DNA from: Megalonaias nervosa
Taxonomy: Eukaryota > Mollusca > Bivalvia > Unionida > Unionidae
Direction of reading: 5' to 3'
Assembly (NCBI GenBank): GCA_016617855.1
Contig: JAECUM010001875.1
Location: 1-64,000, forward strand
DNA length: 64,000 nucleotides
Position 1 is the first letter of the stretch. Each line of letters starts with the position of its first letter. Below, in pieces: positions 35,003 to 47,699 of the stretch. The notes beneath the pieces were generated by a model. The model saw only the letters and a list, made by a program, of their open reading frames with translations, did no database searches and was not told where the DNA came from. The position numbers and the translations under genes were made by a program.

Positions 35003-36927
35003 TAGAGATGTCAAAATTCTGGGAAATTTCTACCGGGTACCCATCAATCCTAATGATCGGTTACCTGAGTACCCAATCAAAGGGAAACTGTATTAAATGT
35101 GAACCTGAACTGCTTTGTTGTAGGTTCACACATGCCAACTCCCAAGAGAGGTATTAGAGTAATTTATTACTAATGTAAGTGGCTAAAAGCTTAATCTGTG
35201 CATAAAAAGAGCAACCTATATATTGCATACCATAATTGCAGAAACGTACATATTTATTTAACATACATTTATTTTTGTTACTTACCTGGATCTGCAGTTA
35301 AAATTTTTGTCACAAATCAGCTAAATCCATGTGGATTAGTAGTTAATACAAGAGTATAGACACAAAAGAAATGGATAAATTATTTATGTATAACACTCAC
35401 TTTAACTAGTCTACATGTCTACAGTAACTTTCGCAAATAGTCATGAAGTCCACATATGATGACTGTTGTAGTATCCTCAACCTGCCATGGTTTGCCCTTA
35501 ACGACTGTCCGGTGCAACATTTTTTAAAATTTAACAAAACCCTTTACCTCTAACATTTTTCAGTCATATAACATCCAATAGTCACATCGATACAGCCCAT
35601 TTTTTTATGATATCTGGCACCATTTATTTTCAATTTAGACTGGTCCACTATGAATGCAGTATCAAAGTAAAATGAATCTATGACAAGTGATTTCACATTC
35701 AAGAATTGCGTCTGTTTTCTTGGAACTGTTTCATGTAAAATTAATGCAAAAACTACCATATTTACACATGTGTTCAATTTTTATTAGATTTTTATTTTTC
35801 AGTGTTATTAAATAACAAAGATTTCCCTTATATTTAAATATTTCAGTGAAAAATTTCATTCTGTATAGTTGTCCATTTCATTCATTTTTTCCGAATATGG
35901 TATAAGAAGTGCATGTTACGGTAACCAAAATTTTGTATTGCCTTTGCCGTGACAAAAATATCTGTCTTGGGTTTCCTGCTAATTAAAAAAAAGGGTCCAA
36001 CCGCTCCGGTGGCCTAGTGGTTAGAGCGTCCGCCTCGGATGCGGGAGGTCGCGGGTTCTAACCCTGGCCAAGTCATACCAAAGACTTTAAAAAATGGTAC
36101 TAACAGCTGCCTCGCTTGACGCTCAGCATTAGGAGGTTAGTGTTAGGACTGGTCGGCCTGGTGTCAGAATAATGTGACTGGGTGGGACATCATGCTACAT
36201 GTCTGCGGCATGATGCCCCAGTGCTAGACATCACTATAAACTCTCACACAGCAGACATCGTAGCGATATGACTGAAAAATTGTTAAAGCTACGTTAAAAA
36301 TCTAAATCACACACACACACATAAAAAAAGGGTCCAGTAAACAAACATGTGAGCAGCGGCCCTGCCTTGAACAGCAAATACTCGCTTCAGGGCCAAAAAC
36401 TTGAGGCAAAAATGGTATTAGTTAAACCAGACCTTTATATTGTGCTTTCTTTTATTTGAATTGTAGTACATATTTAAATTTTATTTTGTCTAATATTCTT
36501 AATCAGTAATTACTGTCGCTGCTGAAAAGTATTGACCTAGTTAATGTCATCAGGATCTCAAAACAAGCACGTTTAAGTAGTGAGAAAAATGACACACAAA
36601 CCATGGACAGGCACAAAGTTTGGATAGTCTAGCTTTAAATATCAGTGTTGATTCTTAAATAGGGGGTGTGGGAAAGGAGAGAAGTGCCCTCCCTTATATT
36701 ATTACACAGTACATGTATGACAAGTAAATTGTAAGCAACCATACGAGCCCTGTGATGATGAATAAATACGCACATAACATGAGCCTTGAACTGTAATCGT
36801 TATTCTGTGTCTTGATCTGAACTTGGAATACTTTTTTTTTAAACAGGTACCCAGCTGTTCATTTTATTACCCGGGTTATTATTAATGGGTGGGTGCCCTA
36901 GTACCCAGGTACCCGTTGGCATCTTTA
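35003..36927. mobile_element. hAT-like DNA element with nested SINE
   Basis: The ends are weak inverted repeats: TAGAGATGTCAAAATTC on the left and, read inward from the right, TAAAGATGCCAACGGGTACC. 'cgggtaccc' phrases lie just inside both ends. They are flanked by an 8-base near-duplication (CATTCCAT at 34,995-35,002, CACTCCAT at 36,928-36,935), the target size of hAT elements. The total is 1,925 bases, about 1,590 without the inserted SINE and its duplication. No hAT transposase frame is recognisable. The minus frame at 35,550-35,777 is open but unassigned. The element is probably non-autonomous. Confidence 0.6.
36000..36322 (+). mobile_element. tRNA-derived SINE, copy 4, full length, nested in the hAT-like element
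   Basis: About 323 bases with a well-kept head (A box TGGCCTAGTGGTTAGAG, B box GCGGGTTCTAACCC), body and (CA)n tail. It is flanked by the 14-base duplication AAAAAAAGGGTCCA (35,986-35,999 and 36,323-36,336). This is one of the best-preserved copies and so a good reference for the family. Confidence 0.93.
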
Positions 36928-37149
36928 CACTCCATAATGACTAATCTGGATATGGTGTTTGTGGTATAAATGCTCCCATTGCTGCTGTGCTTATCAATGA
37001 ACCAGAAGCTCTAACATTTAGCTTTGCTAGGCTTTGCTGAGAGCTCATTCTCCCCTAAGTTACAGCTATGTTTCAACAGTTTACCATAAAAAATGAACCA
37101 CATTTCCATACTATTCCAACTATTGAAATAATACAGTGTGACCGTGCTA

Positions 37150-37365
37150 CAGCACATGCCATTATAACACAAATTCGGATATAACATGGTCGTGGTGTGG
37201 CTCCCGAAATTTCATAGACATGTATTTTTCTTGTATACCAAAAAAATTTTAAAAGAAAGAAAAGTACTAAAAAATCCTGTAAGTTTATTATCATTTTGGG
37301 GAAGAGATCATGTATGAATAATACAAGACAATTGTGGTGTGGCTCCTGAAATTTTTTATAGGTAT
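37150..37365 (+). repeat. Two-unit repeat with 'ggatataac...ggtgtggctcc' motif, copy 2
   Basis: Same two-unit layout as 25,195-25,430: attcggatataacatggtcg with gtggctcccgaaatttcata, then about 140 bases on gtggctcctgaaatttttta. A further loose match to the 'ttataacacggtcaaa' phrase is near 39,128. Confidence 0.6.
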
Positions 37366-37369
37366 TTAT

Positions 37370-39714
37370 CTCCTACACAAAAAAATAGTTTTTTCTTCTT
37401 AAAAGTATGAAAAATAACATGTAAAAAGTTTATTCAGGGATCATGCAGGGCTTTGCATATGTCACAAATTGTGGGTTTTTTTCCTTCTCGGCAGCAAAAT
37501 ATACCATCTGGCAATTTTTTTATATTGGTGACATTGTTGGCTGTTTAAACTTGTATGTACAACCATTGGTTTGGAGTGGAGAAATTCAGAGGCCCCGTAA
37601 AAGGAAGCTGCAAATTTGATTATAAAATGCACTGAAATTTATCTGTTGTTACATAAACAAATTCTTTGCCCATATTGACAAACCATCTTAACAGTGCACT
37701 GTTATATCATAATCTGCTTATGTTGACATCTAGCACGACTACTGTATGTTGTGAGATATCTGCTTTTTTTGTTGACATTTCTGGGAGTGGAGATCAACTG
37801 GACGAGGCATTATCTCATAATTTATCTTTCGTAGGATTTTCGGCCGCTTGCTAGTAATTAATATATTTACATTGACTGACATTTGTATGTGGATCGTAAG
37901 TAAAATTCCTCTTCTTTTCACTCAGAATTAAATCCTTCAGAACACTTACATTTTCAGTAGTAATCCCTGTCATCAGACCAGAACACCTGCATCTCTATCG
38001 TCCGCTGACCCTTTTTAAAATTTCTGACGCATGCATGGAAGGCAGCTTCACTCCGCTACCACAAATGTAAATAACAACAAAAAAAAACCCACAAAAAAAC
38101 CCACAAGATCTTACTTGTTGGTCTATTCAATAGGCAGGGAGGAACAGTAACTAGGTGCAATTGACCAAACGACGGCCAATTCCTTTTTTAAAAATGTACA
38201 CAGATAAAATAGTTTGCTGGAACTTCAAAGAAAACAGATTACCTTTGAAGCACTGATTGTTATGAAAACATACTAAGCAAATGGAAAACAAAATCAGTCT
38301 CAATCATGCAATACAGTTATTTGATCTTGCCACCACAATAAGAAAGGGGCATTTGTTTGGTTCTCCAAAGCTGTGCATTAGCGATGACTTCAATAATGCA
38401 TGCACCCTTCATCAAAGAAAGCCAACTACAATCTTCAATAAAAACAAAGAACCTTTCTTCAAAGGAAGTCCGTACCAAACTTAAATCAATGCAATGGAAT
38501 CTGATGGATTGTTTCAATTTCCAATGTGACTGGAACATGCTTACTGTGCCATGAAAGCTTCCTTTCTGCAGAAAAAATTTATACTTTCAAATGCTACCAA
38601 TGGTGACTGAATCGGAAACTAACTTTTACCGACTTCGGATATACTGAAAAGTAAATGTGCTTCATCATTCGTTATGTGATTGTGCTATTTTGTTCCACTG
38701 AATTCAGACCTATATGACCTGTGACAAATTACTGAATATTTTAGATCTGTGTGTGTGTGTGTGCGTGTGTGTGTGTGTGCATATTTTCAATGGAATTACT
38801 TGTATTGTGGATTCAATGTATGTGATGAGAATTGCAGGTAAGTACATTGTGTTGATACTCTACTCATGCTATACATTAGACATGTATATATAAACAGTAT
38901 ACATGTATATGTACCAAATGTGTGCTTCTCTGAATAAAGTAAAATATTATATATGCCTTCTCTGTTTTCACTACAGGTGTATTTCTCATTTAATATGCAT
39001 CGATTTAAGATGGCAACTGTGCCAATGTATCACATATTTTTGCACCCATTTTTATTACCTAACCCCCCTCCCCCCACAAATTTTTGGGGTATATGCATCA
39101 TTTTCTTCAGCTAACTGATCTGGTTGCTTATAACACGGTCAAATTCTAGGGCTCCCAAATACTGTGTTATAGCGGGATCACGTATATGGAGCAAAATCTG
39201 TTTTCAGGGAACTATGAACTACCCAATAACTTTGAAATGTGATGGTTAAAACATTACCATTCAGCGTAAGAAAGGGTAGTAGCTTTTGTTTCTTCAAGAT
39301 GCATTGCTTTGATTTACCTAACTTAAGATGAACTGGGTTGTTCCACTTCATATACTACCTATGCAAATTAACTTAATGCACACTCCCACGAAGGACTCAT
39401 AACACAATATCACCCTAGACATTGTCAGTCAGTTAGGTAATCTGTTAAAGGGTGGTTGTTTATCTCTGCATTATCTAACATTAGAATCACCTCTATGACA
39501 ATAAATGATATGAACTATCTCCAGGTGACAGTTTCCATAAGCGCTACTGGTAAATATGACTGTTTGCTATTTATACAGGATTACAGGCATATAATTGTGG
39601 TGTCAAGAAAGTTCTCTTTCTCTTTTCTTTTTTTAAACTAACATGACTGAAAATCACAGTCATGTCATGGGGTGGGGTGGGGAGCAGGGGGTAAGAGTAA
39701 AAGATTAAGTCTTC
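37370..39714. other. Probable intron; no exon seen
   Basis: AT-rich, with a (TG)n array interrupted by one C at about 38,746-38,778. Frames at 38,281-38,554 are open on both strands, but I can assign no family. Confidence 0.4.
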
Positions 39715-40170
39715 CACATGAAACTAGATTTTTAAGATAGCTGCTGTGATGATTATATTGGATGCTAGATTATTATTTTTATTTAGGGCCACCTAGAGGA
39801 GTCTTTTAATGAAAACTCCATTTTGATATGACCATCCATTTTGTAGTAGTAGTGATAACAAGATTTTCAAGATCAGATGTCAGAGCTTCATCATTTTCAT
39901 TTATGACCAACTAGACTAAGCAGTCTTTTAATAAAGACCCCATGTTGGTATGATAAAGCAGCAATAACGAGATTTTCAAGGCTGCTGTGGTGGCTATATT
40001 GGATGTAAAGAAAGCACAATTTTTATTAATGACCAACTATATATTATAAGAAGTCTTCTGGTGAAAACCCAAAGCTCATATGAGTTTCTGTTTAGGAGGA
40101 GTATTAATTATAAGGTTTTTAAGATGGCTGCCTGGGTGACTGTATTGAATGTCAGATCTGCACTATTCTC
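39715..40170 (+). repeat. Degenerate tandem array around 'aagatggctgctgtggtggctatattggatg'-type units
   Basis: About three units of 140-165 bases. Each has 'aagattttcaagat-gctgctg', 'tatattggatg', 'tttatgaccaacta' and 'agtcttttaatgaaaacccc'. Single related units occur at about 8,040, 16,868 and 33,440. It abuts the decayed DIRS-type element to the right. Confidence 0.7.
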
Positions 40171-42035
40171 ATAAGAAGTCTCTCCAGGACTGGAGAGATG
40201 TAAAAGGGAAGTCTGTTGTTGAGCCTGGTCACAAACAAGTATACCAGAGGCTTTCCCTACAGTGAGAAAAGGGGCTCTGTCATGGAGTGATCAATAATCC
40301 ATTCAATGAGGACTGTTTTCCCTGACTGGGACAAACTGTTCACTACAACGTTCTTCCCTGGAATGTGGCAAACTCAGAGGGTGATGTTCTCCAAGGTGGC
40401 CTAGTGGAGGAGCTCCAGACCTTCGTGCACAGAGAAAATGCATGTGTGTGCCTCCTTGATGTCAGAGATATGTTATGACGGGCATGTTGTCAGAGGCAAC
40501 CATGACCATTTACATGACCATTGACCCTTTACTGTCAATGCACCATTGCAATGCTAGAAACATAGCTTTCATTTCTAGGATGTTGATGTGGAGGGGCAGT
40601 TTGTCCTGAGTCCAATGACCATGGAGAATTATGCCCCCTGGCTCTAAGTGAGCACCCTAAATGGAGCCTGTCACATTGGAGAGAAGACACATGTTGGGAT
40701 CAGGTCCATGCAAGGGGACCCTACTCAGGAATCGGTCCCAATTCATCTACCAGCGCAAAAGGTGATGAAAGTCTTGTTCAAGAGCAATTTTAGGTAATAG
40801 GGAATCTGTGTGGTTTTCACCTTGCAAGAAAGAGAAACTGTAGAGGATGCATGTGAAGACATCCTAGGGGAACCAGATCTGCAGTGGTGTTCAAGATTCC
40901 CAATGGGGATATGTAAAGGTGAGCGGACAAGGATGTTTTTACTCATAGTACCTCTAGAAGTACCAGGATTCAATCTCTCCGATCCAATGGAACCTAGACT
41001 AAGTTTTGGTTTGTGAGGAAGTTCATCCCCATGTAAATAAGTCTTGAGATGAAATGAATTCCGACTTCTTGAGGTTGGGTATATGAACCAAATGGACCAT
41101 AACAGAACAGAGCCTGACGGACTGAACCTGAATACCGTAGATCAGCAATTCGTCAGAATACTGGAGATCGGCCAATGTAGTGGATAGTATTCTGGATTGA
41201 GGAAGTGGTCTCCATTTTGAAAAGTTCCCTCCTGAAGTAACTAGTTTAACGGAGAGTTTGATTATGAAATTTGCTGCTTTTCATGGTGACCAGGAAGATT
41301 CAGGAGTAGAATGTGAGGGACTGATCATTCAGGACTCTCTTGACTGTCTCATTTGCAAAAGGGTGTGCATCTCTTCCCTTAATTTCACCAGACTGGACTG
41401 ATGAAAGAACATGGGGGTCCTTGAAAGAGGGGATTTTTCCCAAAAATTATCAGTAACCCTCACTCACAATATCAAGGACCCATCCATCATTCATGATATT
41501 TGACAAAACCTCCAAAAAGAGACCTAGATGTGCGCATATGGGGTTGCTTGGGAGAGGAATGCATGGCAGAAGAGGGTGGGAGTCCAAAGGGTTGTCCAAA
41601 CCTTCCATGAGAAGGGAAGGTGGGTTGGAAAACTTCCTCCTTAGAGTCTCTTTGCTGACTTCCATGCCAAGGACATGACTGAGGAGAAGGATGTCTCATC
41701 TGACGTTATGCATTGAACCGGGGCTGCATCTATTTAAAGAATTTAGAGGACAGTCTATGTGGGTGGTTTGAATTAATATGCTTCCTGGTTGATTGCAATG
41801 GGCCAAGTGCAGTTGTGAAAGATCTATAGTGATGATCCTTCAAATCTTGTGAAGTCACAGTAGGGATGAGTCCTCCATAGAGGGTTTCAACTTCCAATGG
41901 AGCAGCCCTTAGAAGGTCTGTATTTTGGTTAAAGTAAAAGTGGGCAGTAACAATGGGTAAGTTCTCAATGCTATTAAAACATGAACTTTTAGAGAACTGT
42001 ATGCAAACTTGATAAATATTAAAGTTAGTCATCAG
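40171..42035 (-). pseudogene. Decayed DIRS-type (tyrosine-recombinase) retrotransposon, copy 1
   Basis: Read on the minus strand from the right, 42,035-41,730 is an open frame resembling the end of a DIRS ORF1 (GLIPTVTSQDLKDHHYRS). From about 41,565 the reverse-transcriptase start appears (NDGWVLDIVSEGY). Around 41,030-41,090 lies the later RT motif NLKKSEFISSQDL. Around 40,480-40,650 is the RNase H part, with HINILEMKAMFLALQW and then VASDNMPVI and QGGTHMHFLC. Many stops and frame changes break it, and the tyrosine recombinase end is missing. DIRS elements copy through RNA and insert with a tyrosine recombinase, so they leave no usual target duplication. Confidence 0.75.
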
Positions 42036-45000
42036 TTTAGTGTGTTTAATTGGCTTTTTAAGCTCTAATATTCATGAATCTTTCAATCCATTAGATAACT
42101 ATTTGTGTAAGACAATGCAGACTATAATTATCATGTATCAACCTAAGTTGCTAGCAACCCACCCCCTTTCACTCAACTGTTAACCAAAATTTGACTATCC
42201 CTATCTAGCTCATGCTCTCAGCTAAACCTTGTTCCATGTTTATGCAGAGATGTCAATCATTCATATTTTTATGGAATCATTCCTATTTTTAACCTCCAAT
42301 TACACCATTACAATCACATTCTTAGATTCTGATTTTAAGGTCAGATAATTATATGCAGGTAAACTGCAACTTGAACAGCATTATATTTAGTTAATTTCTT
42401 TTGTGAAAGCATGCAAAGTGCTTGCATCACAAAACCTACCAATTACAAACACCCTGATTCACATGAGAAAGTTCAAGAAAGACACTGAAATGAAAGTAGT
42501 CAATGAGGATTACACCATGACAAATAAATTTACTTTTCAAAAGAAAGTGGTGATGAAGTAAGAATGAAAACATTTATGCATGGATAACTAGTGAAGGCTT
42601 CAATATTAAAGAAAATGAACAGAATTATTTAAGCACTCACACTGCCAAAACGTATATCACAAATTCATAATTTAAGAAATGAACTACTTGTACGTGGGGT
42701 CTAATTACAAAATTTATTAAGACTATTGATAAATGGGGGGGGGGGTTAAGACATCAACATTTTAACACTGTTTTTAGATCTCCAATTGCTATATCCATTT
42801 ACTAATAGTCTTCATTTCATTTGTGATGAGCACCCATGACACATTCATGGAATGCATTTTTTATATTAAAAATCTTAACAGTTCAGTATTATAAATGTCT
42901 GTTTTTTATTGGATCTGTTATATTCATACCAAACAGGTATACAGCTACAGTGTGTTAATTTATGTCTGATCCTTCAAAGGAGTCTACCACATTTGGAAGA
43001 AAATTGTGTATTATACAATGAAGGTCCATGTCTGCTGTGCACTGCCAGTATCTGACCAATCAAATATCACTACATTAAAATATAACACTCATTTACAGCA
43101 GAAGCCCTGCAATCAAGCCAAAGTGGTAGTCCATGGGCAACCAGAGGAAAAGAAGCAACAAAAATTTAAAACTGAATACCCAAAACGTTCACTGGGCTAA
43201 AGATGACTAGAAAGCATCTTTCAACCAAAAGAACATGTTGAATCAGTTATGTTTAATGCTAAAATATTTTGGAAAAACTGTAAATATTCATATTTTTATT
43301 TTCTGATTTTGATCAGGAAAAGCTGGCACCTCAGTTTATGGAACCATCAGTTTTGAGTTATTAAGAGAGGAGTGTACATTTGTACAGATGACTATCATCT
43401 ATGTTTTCTTTTTTCACTAAAGGAAATGAAATTAAGTAAAATGAGATCTAATTATTAAAGTCAACAGAAATGAATCAGAGAATTTGTTTAAAAAGGGATT
43501 AAGTAATGAATATTCTCAAAGCACTAAAACAAAACTTTAAGGGATGAAAAACAGCAAAAACAGGAAAACTGGGTTAAATCATACCCCTGTTTTTCTTAGT
43601 CTAATCTAATAAGCTACTTTTTTGTGCAAGAAGTCTTTGCTTTTAGTTTACCAATAGTCTTATCTCTTTCTGGTAATGGTAAAAATGGGTGCCAAAGATA
43701 TCTGTTCAAAATTTAGCAGAATAGCAACTCAGCCATTATAGAACAGAAATATGATGACTAAACAATCTAGAGTACTGCTAAATGAGATGTTTTACAATTT
43801 AATAGAAAGCTGCTGATAATGTAATAATATGTTAAAATCATTTTATGTTGAATGAAGTTTTAAAGGAATTTGATTTGAAAATATTTACAGGCTGCGTGCC
43901 ATCTTATTTTCAGTCATATAAATGATACAAGTTGCTGGAAATCAATATAATTTGACAAAACTGTCAGGTATAAGCTGTCTAGCAAACATCTTTTTCATTA
44001 TTGTCAGAGTTTATTCTTTGTAAATGTGTAAATTTGAAATAATCTATCTGAACATTTTGATTTCATAAATTCAATGTACCAATCTGAAATCAATCTTCCT
44101 AAGAAAAGAAGAGCACATATAGACCCAAAACAATTTTATGGACAAAAAGAACCTCCAATGGCATAAACATTGCACAAACATAAAAACTCATCCTTTGTAC
44201 ATTTACATCATGTGAATAATGCCAAGAATCTGTCATGGAAATCTTAATAACTTGTAAAAAGAAGAGACTACAGTGGACCTGAGATCAATGACTGACATCG
44301 GTCATCTAAACTAACAACAGCTGGAAAAATAATTAGGGCTGACAGGATGCATTCTGGAAAATTTGGTCAAAATCTGTCAAGCTGTTCTTGAGAAGCTGTT
44401 GTTTGAAGGTGTTCTGGGTTTAGTAAATTTGGCTGTATCTGATTGTTGATTGACATTATTTGTACAATACTCTAAGGCCCTCATGCCAAACTGTTTTCTG
44501 ATCTTGCCAAGTTCTGTTAAGCAGGTATTTTCAAGACGCATTTGTTCAAAGGTTTACCTACGTTTTACTAAAAGCTGCTATATTTGATCTGATGGGCATC
44601 ATTAGTATAAAAATTAGAAAAGGCCTTCAGGTCACAATGACCTCTGTCAAATCTAGGCAACTTTGGTTGAAACTTGTTTGTAACAAAGTTGTTTAAACGT
44701 TTTTCAATTTTTAGTAACAGTGGTCATATCTGGCTGTTGATTAACATAATTTTAGCAAGTTCTAAAGGTCTTCATAATTGTCAAAGACAGATGTTTGAAA
44801 AGCAGTTTTAAAAAAAATATTAATTTAAAAGTTTATATTTCTAGATACAGCTGCCATATCTGATGATGGATCAATATCATTTGTAAAGGCTTTAGGCCAG
44901 AATGATTCCCATCAAATAAGATTTGATTCTATTCAGTGATTTTCTGAAAACAGCTAACACTGGTGGTTGAAAAAAACATCATATCATAAGCTCACAGCCT

Positions 45001-46975
45001 TACAACTAGGTAAAAAAAAGTATGGAGCTCTTATCATTAAAAATCCCTAAAAGCTTATTTTTGGGTTATGTACCAGAGCTTAATTGATACAATACTTATG
45101 TTTTTGAATAAATGATACTAAAAAATAACATCTGATTTAAAAAAATCTCCAGATGAAATCACCAACCAAACCTTATTCGCAACAAAATGATACACTTGAA
45201 ATTTTTATATATGATAATACAATAAAAATGTAAATCAGTTCTGGTCTCACATTCACGAAACTCTCTCAACTTAAGCATGAACTCAAACTAAAAATTTCTG
45301 TCACAAGTCTTTATTTCTTTCATTGTTACAAAATTAACTATATACTGTCATCCCTATCTGAAAATATTGCCACTTTGAAATCTCGTATTTCAATTAATTT
45401 TTTTATATTGTAAGCTACCAAAAAAAAAATGTCTGAATATGCACTTAAATTGAGGAGTTCATGAATACAAGGCCTGGATTGCAAATAATCTAATACCCCA
45501 TGTGTGCACAGTGAATGATCAAAACTAGTATGAAAGCAGTGCCAAATTGGTTGAATTCTCTTTTTTCAGACATATAAATATTGAATAATGTGACAGACTT
45601 CAAAAATGAAATAAAATTAAATCAGATTTACTCATCTTAAATAGACAAATATATACAATATCCCATGTGCCTTCATAATGCATAAAAGGAGAATAAAAAA
45701 TCAATAATACACCTTTAGTTGCCTGGTTTCAAAATAATGACCTGAAAAGAGGTACAGTACATCTTACAGGATTTTTTGATTCCCCACACATCACATGGGG
45801 AGTGGAGAAAGAATGGTGAGGATTAAGAAAAAAAAGACAAAACACCACGTCTATGTGCATATTTTTGGTAATATTAACATAAAGACAAACTATTAATACT
45901 ACATTTTGTGCAATGAATTTATTTATTTTTTTAAATACTACTACGCAATCAGAATTTACAGATGCCTTCATGTCCTTATTTCTGCTACAGTGTGCACAAT
46001 ATATTTTTTGATCATATGAGCATCAGTGATACTGTCACTCCTTGCAGTGAGGAGAATGATAAACACTGAACAAATTAATAACAAAATCACATTCATACCA
46101 GACTGAAGGAAACAAATCGCATATGTTCTGATGATTATGCATGCATGAGTTCTCATTAACATAATGTATGATTTTTTTTTTTCTGATATCCAATCACAGC
46201 ATTATTGAAGGGTAATTAGAACTTTAGAAAGCACAATAATCTGGCAGTCGCTGTAGGAACATATAAAACTAAAAATTATTGCTTCAAGCTAACTGACCAT
46301 AAACTGTTCCGGAAATATAAAGACAGAGATGAAATAAGTTGAGTCTCATTCTTAATTATTTCTTTGTTGTGAAGAAAAGACTTCATGCACTTAATAATAG
46401 ATCTGTATGCATGGGCAAACATCAATGGCATAGAAGACAATTTTTTTTAGCAAAATAAGTTTCTTCAATAATACTTACCCAGTCTTAATACTTTAGGAGA
46501 ATTACTACTACCTCACAAATCTACCCATCCCTGGTTAAAACTTTATAGCTAAAAAGTTAGAGTGATCTCCCCTTGATAATGGGATTGGTGCCAAATCCTG
46601 TGAAATCGTCAGTTACTATTTCTGCTCATGCTGAGTAGCATGCCCTCTACAGAGAGGCCTTGCCAAACCCATGCAAGAAGTTTGGATGTTTTCTACCTGA
46701 AAACAAGCTGGAGGAATTGTACTTTGAAAAGAAATATACCCATCTCTAAATTTCCAATTTTTCTGTGCTTCAAATCACAGAAAGTTTCCAAACGATTTAT
46801 GTTAGCACTTTGCTGTCTTCACACACTTATGTGCCTTTGATACACACCTGATGTCCTCTCATATTGCTATAACCATATTAATAAGTGCTTGTCTGGGGCA
46901 TGATATAGAAATTCATTTAGTATTGCAGTTAAGTTTCTATATTATCTTATCTTAGCATCTTATTCATAGCCATAT
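42036..46975. other. Probable intron; degenerate repeats at about 44,330-44,950, no exon seen
   Basis: Between 44,330 and 44,950 three loose units share 'atctgattgttgattgacat', 'aaggccttcatg-ca', 'ctgtcaaat' and 'tggttgaa' phrases at roughly 200-260 bases. A run of 11 or 12 G lies near 42,735. Open frames at 43,006-43,200 and 46,628-46,840 have no recognised domain. Confidence 0.4.
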
Positions 46976-46977
46976 AT

Positions 46978-47008
<31 letters not shown>
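46978..47008. repeat. (AAT)n microsatellite
   Basis: About ten trinucleotide units (ataataata...). Confidence 0.92.
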
Positions 47009-47011
<3 letters not shown>

Positions 47012-47699
47012 CGACTTTATTTAAAGAGGGTAACACAATTAGCTAAGAACTAATCTACCTTGAGGTCCTCGTACAAAGGAATTTATTTATTTTAGCTGCA
47101 TCTCTGACATGACGCTTTACTGATTTTCCCTGTATAGAATGTCATGGGGCATTTTCTACAGGCAACATGGTCTCATAATGGATACTGTAGCATCTACTTT
47201 GTAAGTATCAATAATGTGTAGGTCTCATGTGTAACAAAGAAAACTCATTTATATTACTGTATAACTTCTGCCATGGTCAGATAAGAAAAGTTAAGTCTTC
47301 TATACATACTCAGCAGTGTCCACCTCATACTAGTAATTACTAAAGTGACAGTTCAGTGATTTTACCTGTATAGGCAGTCAAAAAATTGGCCTTCCTACAG
47401 GTAGGTTGTTACTAGAATTAATTATTTGGCTTCCACTTTGTGCATGTAGTTGCAATAAGAGACACTTCAGTGATTTTATCTGTATATGCAGTCAAAATGA
47501 CCTTCCCACAGGTTACTTGTAAATATTAATAGCGATGCGCTAATTCTCTTCTGGTACAGGCCATGTGCACTCCTTTACAGGTATTGATCATAATAGGTGA
47601 CTGCACAGACACTCACAAGTTCATAAAGTAGGACACTCACCACACTACATATTGTCTGCTTTATTTTGTCTAACAGATTTGGACCATGAACAAGACCAG

